Shown piece after piece: positions 9,496 through 19,063 of a stretch of 21,507 bases of DNA (position 1 is its first letter; each line of letters begins with the position of its first letter). The stretch is from Welwitschia mirabilis (Eukaryota; Gnetophyta; Gnetopsida; Welwitschiales), in NCBI GenBank assembly GCA_051453625.1, contig JBOZIK010000001.1:198624437-198645943 (forward strand). The letters run 5' to 3'. The translations under genes and the position numbers were made by a program. The notes beneath the pieces are model-generated. The model was not told the origin of the DNA. It did no database searches and saw only the letters and a program-made list of their open reading frames with translations.

Positions 9496-10808
9496 GATAT
9501 TATAATATAGTCTCTTCATATAATCAAGTTTTAAGAATTCAAAGATTAGTTAGAAATAAAAAGCATCAAGTCCTCTTAGTATAAGAAAAGAAAGTTCACT
9601 AAAATATTGACTATTTGAAATTCAAGCCAGTCTAAGTTAAATGTTAATTTAGGATTGTGGTTTTTATTTTGACATCTTGATTTCCTCGAAAAAATATTTT
9701 CTATTATCATTAATGTGTTTGTAATATTATATGTTCATTATAATCATAACTTTTCAAAATTATAAGGAGGATGAACATCCTATTCCCTATAACTTTAACT
9801 AATAGGATCATACTTATAATAATTAATGTAAGATCTCAATCACTTGTAAAGAGGATTTTAATAATAAATTAATTAGGCCAAAGATTCTAATGGGTAAAAG
9901 CCTAATCCTAGATGTATAGATATTAATTGTATGCTAATGAAATGGATATTGACATTATTTCAATTTCATATCATTTTTCTATTTTTTTAGTCTCGTTGGA
10001 CTTAACCTTTAATCAAATATCCTTCATCATTGAACTTTATACTAGATAGATGAATCTTGATAAAAAACTTGAAAACCTTTAGGTATAATATAATCTTATT
10101 ACACTTCTCAAAGAAGAACACTTAGTTGAATCCAAAGGAAATTTGGTTAAATATTATAAGTGATAACATTCTATAATTACTCATAAAAATTTTAATGTTG
10201 TTTGGATAAATAAGAATGGTTTGGATAGGGGTATGACAGTATACTTTGGGATTTTTAATGTTGTGAGATGCATGTCTGTTAAGATCAATTAATTTTTTTT
10301 CTTTACATTAAGTTTTCATTATGTCTTGTGTTTTTCTCTTAGTTCTTATTTGTACTAGCAAAATCTTAGTCTTATTTCTATTAAGACTTTGCATTCAATT
10401 ATATTTAATTCATCTAATTACATTCTTTTAAAATTTTATTCACATCTTTATAAATTCTAAACTATATATTATAATTTTTGTATAATGCATTCTTCATCTA
10501 TAGCTGCATAAATTAAATTATCATTACAAACATTCATAATTCTTATAAATTAAATATCATAGATATTTGATTGGTTATGAACTATGAAGGGGAAAAACTC
10601 AACTTACTAGAATTTTTCCATGGAATACTTTAAATCATATGTATTAGCTATTTTTCATGTTTTATTATGAAAAATATAATTAGCTTCTTAGGAATAAAAT
10701 GCTACATATCAAAAACATAATGAAACATAATGAAATAAATTTTGATAGGTTCACACTCCAATTACTAAAATTAGTGGCCACATGTATTGAAAGTGGAATG
10801 TGGATGGA
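9496..10808. other. AT-rich intergenic stretch, nothing recognised
   Basis: About 1.3 kb with no coding-like frame, no terminal repeats and no RNA gene. The short frame that starts at 10699 runs into the 5' LTR of the copia element and is not a gene. Confidence 0.6.
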
Positions 10809-10813
10809 CATAT
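10809..10813. repeat. Target-site duplication CATAT (left)
   Basis: CATAT directly before the 5' LTR recurs exactly at 19498-19502 directly after the 3' LTR. It fixes the outer LTR boundaries. Confidence 0.8.
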
Positions 10814-10976
10814 TTCTAAGGGTTATGCACACCATAGTTCCATGCCTAAGGATACATGAAAATCCTAGTGGTGTGCTTACCTTTATAAAGCAATCTCTTC
10901 ATGAAATAAAGATAAGGAGAAATAAATTGAAGTTTAAGAAATGATGTGCTGATTTTGGATCTCTTATATCTCAATA
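10814..10976 (+). repeat. 5' LTR of the copia element
   Basis: 163 bp. It begins TTCTAAGG (the 3' copy has TGCTAAGG) and ends CTCAATA. It contains TATAAA at 10884-10889 as likely promoter and AATAAA at 10905-10910 as possible polyadenylation signal, both conserved in the 3' LTR. A hairpin CTAAGGAT / ATCCTAG with one bulged A is visible near 10845-10870. Confidence 0.9.
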
Positions 10977-10978
10977 AG

Positions 10979-11004
10979 TGGTATTAAAGCCTCCGGTTTG
11001 ATCC
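10979..11004 (+). other. Primer-binding site (initiator tRNA-Met type)
   Basis: TGGTATTAAAGCC starts two bases after the LTR and differs from the canonical TGGTATCAGAGCC by one C-to-T and one G-to-A change. Downstream, GGTTTGATCC resembles the next part of the tRNA complement (GGTTTCGATCC), so similarity may extend to about 26 bases. Confidence 0.85.
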
Positions 11005-11179
11005 TTGGCCTAGCTTTAACAACTAGATTTTTCTAACATGTTTTAAAAAATGGCTATATTTCCTCTTAAAAACATCTATTTTTAACCCTTTTTAAGGACC
11101 TAATGGTTATATTTCTAATCATTATGGTTTTTTTTAGAAAATAATTTTTTAAACATTATTTATTTTCTAGGGAGCCTGT

Positions 11180-12440
11180 GTGTTGACTACATTGGAAAGT
11201 CAATTGACTCCACTACTGCTCTACACTTTTGAGCTTCTAATCTTGTGGTTGATCACCACCTACCACCTTACGCCTGTGTACTTATGTCATCTGGTCTTCT
11301 TCTTGCCATTTAACACTATTATGTTTACTCATCACTCGCATTTCTTGATCCATTGCATGTCTCCTTTTCTTGCTGCACCCTATCCCTATCGTGCTTCCTA
11401 CTACACTACTTCAATTGTGCTATGCTTAGCACCATCGCTGTGTTCCTGCATTTTTCCATGCTGCATAGTCTATTTCCTCATTAGCTACTCATCAGTTATC
11501 TGACGCTTGCTAATGCTACTATTTGATCCCTGTTATTTAACCCCATGCTAGCTTATGTGTGTCCTCTATAGCAATTGTTTCTTTCACGTGCTCACACAAC
11601 TTTGTTTATGGCTAACCAGTTGCTGCTTCTATGTACATTATAGGTTGATCTCTACTTATGCGATGTGTCCAACTGCCTGTCATCTTAACACTTATACCTT
11701 TTTCCATTTGAAAGATTCTCTGTTATCGCACCTATCTTCCTTACATTTGTGCCTCTCCCATGATCCGCCATGCTCTGTCATCGTCTATGACCCCGTTCTC
11801 TGCGAGCCTTCATTCACTAGCTAGCTACTTCTCCACTGTTTTCTCTTACAACTATGTCATCTTTTCTTGCAAAATGCCTTCCTTGCTCTTGAGAACCTGT
11901 GTTTGCTACTGCAGCTTGATGTTGCTATCCTGCATTACTTCACAGTGCCTGCGCTAATCAGTTCGTGCTCTTGCACTTCCTGTTCTATGTGATTCATGAC
12001 CTACTGCTAGTCGGGGCTTCCTTGTTGTCTTTGTGCACTTACTATTGCCTACCTCCTGTCTGGTTGTGACTGCTAGACTGGGATTCGCCTTCATCATTTC
12101 TTGCAATACTTCTCTTGTTTCTCCTACAATCCTATACATGTTCCCCTATGCCACACTTTTTTTCTTTGTGTTGTGCCCTATTCCGTGATACCTAGTATAG
12201 TCACCATCCCACCTATGGGGATAACTTTATTTCATTGCCTACTCTGCCATCTATGGAAGACATCCTTCCACCTCACTACGTGACCGCCTATGCCTTAACA
12301 TTTGTTCTCCTTGTTGTCTATGCCATGTCCACCTGCCACATCCATCCATCACTACTTCTTGTAATCCACTACCCCTCTTGCTATCTAGCACATTAATTGC
12401 ATTACCTTTGGAACATCACTAGGAGAGGCATTATTTTTAA
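11180..12440. other. Pyrimidine-biased block in the leader
   Basis: The plus strand is strongly enriched in C and T, with many CTT, TGCT, CCTAC and CACT words. Several overlapping open frames of 60-107 codons occur on the plus strand. They are mutually overlapping, Leu/Ser/Cys/Tyr-rich and lack domain motifs, as expected when stop codons are thinned by low A and G. I do not call a gene. Confidence 0.6.
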
Positions 12441-12587
12441 TTGTTTTCATATAGTGTATTATCACCAACATAACATTTGTGTGGTGGTGGAAGAGCTTGT
12501 TTATAAAGGTAGAGATCACATATTCCATTCTGCTGAGTGACAGAACCAAGTTTTTAAAAAAACTTTATGTCTATCTATTTCTGCCTC

Positions 12588-12690
12588 ATGCACACATGCA
12601 ATCCTGATGAGTCATTACTCAGCCACAGTTAAGTTATGCACACACGCATTTAGCTGAACTATTGCTCAGCCATTAATTAAATTTTACACA
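12588..12690. repeat. ~48-bp imperfect tandem repeat
   Basis: Two units, starting ATGCACACATGCA at 12588 and ATGCACACACGCAT at 12636, each continue into ATTACTCAGCCA or ATTGCTCAGCCA and TTAA. A partial third start (ACACACATA) lies at about 12686. Confidence 0.7.
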
Positions 12691-13758
12691 CATAAGTAGT
12701 TTTTTATTTTTAGCTGTTTTAATTTATTTTTCTTGTTTTCTTGAGTTTTTTGGACATTTTTCACATTTGTAAGTTCCAAACTTAGTTTTTAAAGCATTTT
12801 TTTAGTGTTTTTTTAAAGGTTTTTGGGCATTTTACCATTATAATCCATTAACCATATTTTTCTCTCCTTTTCTCTGATTAAGTCAAGTTTAGAATGTGGA
12901 GCAAGATGCACTTAACTTAATTTTCTCTTACTTAGTCTATTTTTTGTGAATTGGATAAATTAAGCTGAGTCTGGAATGTTGAAAAAAATCCACTTACCTT
13001 AAATCTACCAAGTCAAACCCTATCTTCATGTGTGTTCCTTTGGTGCTTTCCTTTACTTTTCTCACATTTAAATTTATTTTTTTGTAATTAAGATTTAAAA
13101 TTGGAAATTGCCTCTTACCCCTAAAGACATTACATTTTTCGACTAGTAATAAGTCTTGGTTGATGGTAAAGATTCATGTTAGGCTATGTTGCCCTTTGAA
13201 CTTGTTATGTAGTCTTTAACTACTTTAACTATGAAGTCTGGGCCACATGGAGAGATGTATCTCTATTAAGTGGAAATATCCTAAATGCCTTGAGGTCTAG
13301 ATTATTGCATATGCCTTAGTAATCGAGGGTTTATTGGGTGAAGGAAGGAGGCATAGTGGTAAGGTCTACTTAGATTTCATCACCAAGTTAATAAAGAGTC
13401 ATAAGTGTAATTAATTATAAAATTCACTAAGGTATAAGTAGATTACCAACATTTCATGGTACTCTCCCTTAACAAGGGTATATAGCTAAGGTAATCGAAA
13501 TTGATCAATGACTTGAATACCCCATAAAGTTCATTTACAATTTATCCTTTTACTTCCTTAGAAAATAAGGGTACCATCTTTGGAGAGGATGTAATCACTA
13601 CTTGGATTTGGGAACAGACTCTAAAATTGACAAGTCTGTACTTTCGTCACTTAATAATTAAATTAGACCCATTGTGTTAAAATTTACCTCACTCACATTA
13701 AGAACATTTTAATAAAATACCTTTTGTTTGTACTTATGCACATAGGATTTTCGCTATT

Positions 13759-13802
13759 AGAGGGGGAGAGGGGAAGGAGGAGGGAGAAGGAAAAGGGGGA
13801 GA
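13759..13802 (+). other. 44-nt all-purine run
   Basis: An uninterrupted A/G string rich in GGGGGAGAGG and AAAAGGGGGAGA, ending before TTATC. It resembles an expanded polypurine tract but is internal, about 350 bp before gag. Confidence 0.9.
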
Positions 13803-13819
13803 TTATCTTGGTTGTCACA

Positions 13820-14150
13820 CATTGTGATTTGAATAGATGATTTGAATTTTTGAGATTGATTCCCTTTTAGTGTAACTATACCTTTCTGTCATGTCTTCTT
13901 TTTATCTCTTTGTTTTCATTACATTGTAACTTGGATAGATCACTTGAACTTATGGATAAGAGTAAGATTCCTTTTCCTATGACTATACCATTATCTTTAT
14001 TTTTTTCTAATTTTCCCCCTTTTGAGTTTTAAAAAGTTTTATTTATGTGTTGAATAGATTGCTTTCAGTAGTGGATGTGAGTAAGATCCCATTGGAATTT
14101 GACCTTATCTCATGACTTGTTAAACCTTCTCTCTCTCTTCTTTACATTTA
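13820..14150 (+). repeat. Three diverged ~100-120-bp tandem units before gag
   Basis: Units can be anchored on GAATAGAT (13831), GGATAGAT (13933) and GAATAGAT (14052). Each is followed by a GAT/GAGT...AAGATYCC-like stretch and a T/C-rich tail. The last tail (CTCTCTCTCTTC) leads directly into the gag start codon. Confidence 0.6.
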
Positions 14151-14152
14151 TC

Positions 14153-15200
14153 ATGGCTACTTCATCAAAAGGCAGATTTTAGATTTTATTAGATAGCTTT
14201 ACATCCATATCAACTAGTGGAATAATGGCCAAACTTAGGGTGGATTTACATGGTGATGAGAGTTGGTAGGATTAGAATGAAGGCTTTATGTCTATAATGT
14301 AAATTTATGGATTTGACCAGATTTTTTTTGAAACAGTGCATGTTCCTGTTCAGAATCTAAATGAAGAAGATGTATGACAAGCAATTGATCAAAAGCTAAT
14401 AGAGACAACATGAAAATCAATGGGAATTTCACATAAAAAGTTGGTTGATAGAAATAAATCTAGTTATACCAACTATTATACTTTGCGAGATACCTTTAAT
14501 ATGAAGAATAATTCAGAAGTGATTAACGTCATCATCAGCATGAACGATATTCATTATGAGAGGGGTAAAATGTGTTATCTTATAGCTTAGATAATGGATA
14601 TTAAGACAAAGGTTACTAAAATAGACTTAATGCTTAAAGTATGCATTTTTTATGTTGATTTGGTTTGTTTCTATTTAGAGGATTCATCTTTTTGTAGCTA
14701 CATTATATCTCTTCATGGAAGTAAGTAACTATCTAATATAAACTTTGAGAGTCTCAATAAGGATCTTATTGCCACAAAAGCATAATCTAACTTCATAGGG
14801 TCTTCATCCTTTGATGCAGAATTCAAAGTTTCTCGTTCTCGTGGACCTTCTCATCAACCTAAGTAGTCTTCTAGTAACTCTTATCCACCAAAGGCATTGC
14901 ATTTTGATAAGGATAAGGCTCTAGAGAAACATCAAACTAAGAAACCTAAGCCAACTTAGCCAAACAAGAAGTAAGTTCAACATACTACAAATCTAAAGAA
15001 AAACAAATATCCGTGCTCATGATGTGGAAGATAAGATCATACTGCAAACTTCTACAAGATACGTTGGGATAAGATAGAATCTACACCTAAGATCAATGTA
15101 GTTACTAAAGAATTTGATTCCCTTAGTGATGAAAATTTTGAGTCAAATGCTATTTTTAACAACTTTAACTTTGTGGGTATGAGTGAGTACATGTTTTATG
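14153..15200 (+). pseudogene. gag: gag (capsid/nucleocapsid) remnant of the copia element
   Basis: Gag forms the cytoplasmic virus-like particle and packages element RNA. The start codon at 14153 (MATSSKG, with G at +4) is followed by one frame that stays in register through protease, interrupted only by stop codons, so decay here is by substitution. The zinc knuckle CX2CX4HX4C is seen near 15012-15051 as C-S-stop-C-G-R-stop-D-H-T-A-N-F. The last Cys is now Phe, and two positions are stops. A Lys/Pro/Gln-rich stretch precedes it, as usual for nucleocapsid. The upstream part has the length expected of a copia capsid region, but I recognise it from position more than from motifs. Confidence 0.8.
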
Positions 15201-15420
15201 ATGAGATGTGAATTATGGACATAGGTGCTACTCATCGCATTACTTATCAATGTGATTATTTTGATGACTTTATCAAAGCACCAAGTCAAATTTATTTGGT
15301 AGATAAAACTATAGTTCTAGTAGAAGGCTATGGTTCAGTTACCCTTAACTTGACATCACTCTCTCCATAATTTTTTTCTAATGTTTTGTATGTGCCTTTC
15401 TTAAGGTTATATCTTTTATT
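15201..15420 (+). pseudogene. pol: Aspartic protease remnant
   Basis: This enzyme cuts the polyprotein and acts as a dimer. The motif is read as stop-I-M-D-I-G-A-T-H-R-I-T at about 15209-15241, against the copia pattern W-I-x-D-S-G-A-(T/S)-x-H-(I/M). The catalytic Asp is GAC at 15218-15220. The following Ser/Thr is replaced by Ile (ATA), and the leading Trp is a TGA stop. It is in the same frame as gag. The rest of the domain is weakly readable (YGSVTLNLTSL, then a stop). Not functional. Confidence 0.8.
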
Positions 15421-15589
15421 ACTTTTCACTCTACTGTGAGAAGGTCACTCAATTTCTATGACAAAGCACTCAGTTGACATTTATGATTAAAATTAATAAC
15501 TAACTATGAAAGGCTACATGGATGAAAAGCTTATTTGTCTTTAAGGTTGTGACAAAATGGGAGAGATCGTTAGCATAGTTTACCAAGAT

Positions 15590-16350
15590 GAGATCTCTTT
15601 CTTCCTACTGTGGCATGCTTGCCTAGGACATCTTGCTTCTCACATGATGAATGCGATGTGTAAAAATGACCATTGGCTTATTCTATCCATTTCAGAGGAT
15701 TTTACTTAGTATAAAGCATGTATAATGGATAAAGCAACTAGACACTAGTTTTCATCAAGTAAGTGACATACCGATCGAAAGCTTCTACTTATTCACAGTG
15801 ATCTATGCAGACCTATGCTAGTATTCACTCTTTATGACTTTTATTACTTTATCCCTTTTATTGATGATTATTCCCAAATGATTTAGGTGTGTTTCATAAA
15901 GTTTAAATCTTAGACTTTGAACATTTTCAAGAAGTTTAAAACCAAAGTGGTAAAGCAATATGGTTATCGGATTAAGAGTTTCTACTCAAATAATGATAGC
16001 GAGTATACAACTATCAAGTTTGAAGGATTTCTCACTTTTGAAGGAAGTTGTTACTTTTAGACCTAACCTAACACACCTTAATAGAGTGGCATTACTAAGA
16101 AATTTAATCATGCAATCATGGATATGACATGGTCGATGATGTATTTCAGTGGCTGTAAGACCTATCCTTGGGTAAAGTAATGAATATTGCTATGCATCTT
16201 AATAGCCACATTGGCCGATATATTGAAAAAGGAGTATCTCTAGCTGAGAAGTATTATGGATAAAAGACAAAGTCATACCACTTTCATGTATTTGGTTGTA
16301 AGTTCTACATCCATATTCCACATAAACATTATGACAAATTTGGAGAACAT
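15590..16350 (+). pseudogene. pol: Integrase remnant (GAG-pre-integrase and catalytic core)
   Basis: The pre-integrase zinc region is seen as LWHACLGHLASHMMNAMC (15608-15661). Then comes a lone Cys of the CX2C pair (YKAC), then IHSDLCRPM with the first catalytic Asp (15800-15802), then FIDDYS. The second catalytic site reads S-N-N-D-S-E-Y (15986-16006) where copia has (T/S)-D-N-G-G-E-(Y/F): the Asp is now Asn (AAT, 15989-15991). The catalytic Glu of N-G-V-A-E-R is Lys (AAG, 16097-16099) in SGITKKFN. A frameshift near 16165-16176 moves the frame before MNIAMHLNSHIG and FHVFGCKFYIHIP, the usual copia C-terminal core. Stops replace Gln in the PQQ motif. The protein would have joined element DNA to the host chromosome; it is inactive. 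Confidence 0.9.
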
Positions 16351-16859
16351 GATCATATCAATATCTTTATGCAATATCCAATCAACCAAAAGGATTCTCG
16401 AGTTTATCTTCTAGAGCATCACAAGATCCTTACTTTTTATGACATCATCTTTTTAGATACTTCGAACAATGACTCTCAGCTTGATTTTTTAAAGATTCAT
16501 TCTTCCTCTAACCTAGTAACCATCTTAGATGCTCAATATCCTATGTTTGAGGGGGAAGATGTAGTCACTAGACCTGCTCTAGTTCCTTCTATTAGTACAA
16601 CTTCTTTACAACCTACAGAAATTAAGTAATTTGATATTCTAAGCATGCTTAATCATGGTTGTAGTAGCAAGTCAACTAGTTCTTAAACTAAAGAAGCTGA
16701 GACTGCCCATATGCACATTCAAGTACTTGGTTATAGTCGACTCTTTAAGATGTTCATAATGATGAAAAGGGTAAAACTGAAGCTAGACATGACTTATATA
16801 CATCTCATAATCATGATGATGAGGAGCTCCACCTCATTTTTCATGGTGAATGAACCTCA
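16351..16859 (+). pseudogene. pol: Integrase C-terminal part and linker to reverse transcriptase
   Basis: An open 86-codon frame (16369-16629) continues from the integrase core (QKDSRVYLLEHHKIL, then FYDIIFLDTS). It corresponds to the variable copia stretch in which a conserved S-R-D-V-x-F-D-E motif is expected; this is barely recognisable. The segment to 16859 is open in parts and rich in Met, Ile and Leu, with no domain. It is the usual low-conservation linker. Confidence 0.65.
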
Positions 16860-17431
16860 TTTAAAACTGCTATTCAACATGATCATTGGATAAAATACAT
16901 GCAAAAAGAATATGATAACCTTGTTGAAAATGATACTTAGGAGTTAGTAGACCTTTCACTAGGTTGCATAGTATTACCTAACAAATGAACTTTTTGTAAC
17001 AAATATAATGCAAATAACACTCTTAAGTGACATAAAGCTCGGTTTGTTATTGTAAGCCTACAAAAAAAGGAAGGACTTGACTATAATGAAGTCTTTGCTT
17101 TAATAGTAAAATAGGCTACCCTTATAATAATTATTTCCTTGGCAGCAAAAAAAAAATGAAAGCTTCATCAATTGAATATCAAGACTACCTTTCTCCATAG
17201 AGACTTAAAAGAAGAAATCTACATAATGCAACCAAAGGGTTTTGAAGCAAAAGGTAAAGAACACAAGGTTTGTATATTGATCAAATCTTGGTATGGCCTA
17301 AAACAAGCACCGAGAGCTTGGTGCACTATGATTGAAAATTATTTAAGTTCTATTGAATTCAGATTATGTGATTATCACGATATGGATGCTACATTATTCG
17401 TCAAATCTGCTGGATAAAAATATATATACAT
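16860..17431 (+). pseudogene. pol: Reverse transcriptase remnant, N-terminal part (copy 1, left of gap)
   Basis: Motifs follow copia order: W-x-x-A/Y-M-x-x-E-like HWIKYMQKEYDNL; stop-ELVDL; NK-stop-TF where copia has NKW-x-F; HKARFVIV; LDYNEVFA; then LHQLNIKTTFLHRDL and IYIMQPKGF, SWYGLKQAPRAW. The first catalytic Asp of L-D-x-K-T-A-F is Asn (AAT, 17175-17177). From 17172 to 17417 the frame is open, so this copy has kept more of the palm region than the one right of the gap. It ends at the 100-N gap. The YVDD box is not reached on this side. Confidence 0.92.
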
Positions 17432-17531
17432 NNNNNNNNNNNNNNNNNNNNNNNNNNNNNNNNNNNNNNNNNNNNNNNNNNNNNNNNNNNNNNNNNNNNN
17501 NNNNNNNNNNNNNNNNNNNNNNNNNNNNNNN
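17432..17531. other. Assembly gap, 100 N, inside reverse transcriptase
   Basis: Exactly 100 N. The 509 bp left of it (16923-17431) recur as the 509 bp right of it (17532-18040) at a constant offset of 609. The duplication is flush with the gap on both sides. Confidence 0.95.
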
Positions 17532-18222
17532 GTTGAAAATGATACTTAGGAGTTAGTAGACCTTTCATTAGGATGCATAGTATTACCTAACAAATGAACT
17601 TTTTGTAACAAATATAATGCAAATAACACTCTTGAGCGACATAAAGCTCAGTTTTTTATTGTAAGCCTATAAAAAAAGAAAGGACTTGACTATAATGAAG
17701 TCTTTTCTTTAATAGTAAAATAGGCTACCATTATAATAATTATTGCCTTGGCAGCAACAAAAAAATGAAAGCTTCATCAATTGAATATCAAGACTGCCTT
17801 TCTCCATAGAGCCTTAAAAGAAGAAATTTGCATAATGTAACCAAAGGGTTTTGAAGAAAAAGGTAAAGAACACAAGGTTTGTATATTGATCAAATCTTGA
17901 TATGGCCTAAAACAAGCACCAAGAGCTTGATGCACTATGATTGAAAATTATTTAAGTTCCATTGAATTTAGATTATGTGATTATCACGATACGGATGCTA
18001 CATTATTCGTCAAATCTGTTGGATAAAAATATACATACATAGTGGTATATGTAGATGATATGCTAATAATAAGAAGTAATGAAGAAGATGTAAGATGAGA
18101 AAAAATCATATTGAGTAAAGCATTTAAGATTTTTAATCTTGGATTGGTCATATTCTACTTAGGTATATAGATTTAGCAAAAAAGTTGAAATATTCTTGAT
18201 GCAAAAGAAGTAAATCGGAGAT
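17532..18222 (+). pseudogene. pol: Reverse transcriptase remnant (copy 2, right of gap) with YVDD box
   Basis: 17532-18040 repeats 16923-17431 with about 26 base differences and no net length change. It carries extra stops: CAA to TAA in the MQPKGF stretch, and TGG to TGA in S-W-Y-G and in R-A-W. It shares the Asp-to-Asn change (17784-17786). Beyond the duplication is the intact polymerase box Y-V-D-D at 18048-18059, followed by MLIIRSNEED and L-G-L-V-I-F-Y-L-G-I, standard copia text. A frameshift near the A-run at about 18178-18184 separates it from the next open frame. The extra stops make this copy the more decayed of the two. Confidence 0.92.
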
Positions 18223-18985
18223 ATGATCCAAAAATTTGGATTGAAAGACACAAAAAAAGTTGTAATGCCTTTAGAGAAAATTGCTACGATATCTATTGAT
18301 GAAGACTCAGAACCTATGAATGAAACAAGATATAGAAGTATAGTAGGAAGTTTGATTTCTCTAACCAATACTATACCAGACATATCATACATTGTTGATA
18401 TGTTTTCAAGATATCTTTATGTACCTAGGGTTACTCATCTAAATGCTGCAAAGAGAGTACTAAAATACCTAAAAAAGATAAAAGAGTTAGGTCTCACCTA
18501 TAAAAGAAACTCTCAATTCATCCTCAAGGCATACTCTGACTTAGATTTTATTGGAGAAACTACCTCATTATCAACATCAGGGTATATCATGTTCTTAGGA
18601 ACATCACCTCTATCTTAATGGTCAAAATGTTAAAAAACTATAGCACGATCTTTTGGTGAAGCCAAACATGTAGCTGCTTCCAAAGCATGTAGAGAAATTG
18701 AATGACTAAGAAAATTATTAGAATTAGTAAACCTAAAATAGACTAAGACAACAAAACTCTTCATCAACAATCAGTCAGCAATTTGCATAGTGAAAGATCC
18801 AGTGCACCATGACAAAACAAAAGACTTTCATGATGGGATCCACAAAATTAGGGAACTCATACAACATGCTTATTATGCTGTTGTACTATCCGACTATAGA
18901 ACAAATTACTGATATCCTTGTCAAATTGCATGATAAAGAGAAGTTCTAGTATTTCCAATTCAAGATTAGATTGATGATGAGTTAA
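18223..18985 (+). pseudogene. pol: Reverse transcriptase C-terminus and RNase H remnant
   Basis: RNase H removes the RNA strand during reverse transcription. An open 131-codon stretch (18223-18618) reads MIQKFGLKDTKKVVMPLEK, then YRSIVGSLISLTNTIPDISY, then LNAAKRVLKYLK and AYSDLDFIGETTS. AYSD carries the first RNase H Asp. Further on, SFGEAKHVAASKACREIE keeps one Glu, but LFINNQSAI has Asn (AAC, 18766-18768) where copia has Asp. HHDKTKDFHDGIHKIRE is the usual H-D-x-T-K-H-I-D-x-R motif, altered. A frameshift near 18885-18895 precedes I-T-D-I-L-V-K-L (copia A-D-I-L-T-K-P-L). The polyprotein ends at TAA 18983-18985. Confidence 0.93.
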
Positions 18986-19063
18986 GTCAAACTCATTTAT
19001 TTCTCATACATTGTGGGATTCATTTGGCTTATGAGTCTCTGATTGAAGTCACACCTGATCCTA

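Larger units (their letters stand above)
11005..14152 (+). other. Long 5' leader of the copia element
   Basis: About 3.1 kb separates the primer site from the gag start, where copia elements usually have well under 1 kb. It includes a pyrimidine-biased block (about 11180-12440), AT-rich DNA with a ~48-bp repeat (12588-12690), a 44-nt all-purine run (13759-13802) and three ~100-120-bp repeat units (13820-14150). No gag, pol or host protein motif was recognised. It may be a genuine long leader or may contain acquired or nested DNA. Confidence 0.65.

Noticed and set aside
11180-12283. Cluster of plus-strand frames of 60-107 codons
   Set aside because: They overlap one another, have no domain motif, and lie in a pyrimidine-rich block where stop codons are rare by composition.
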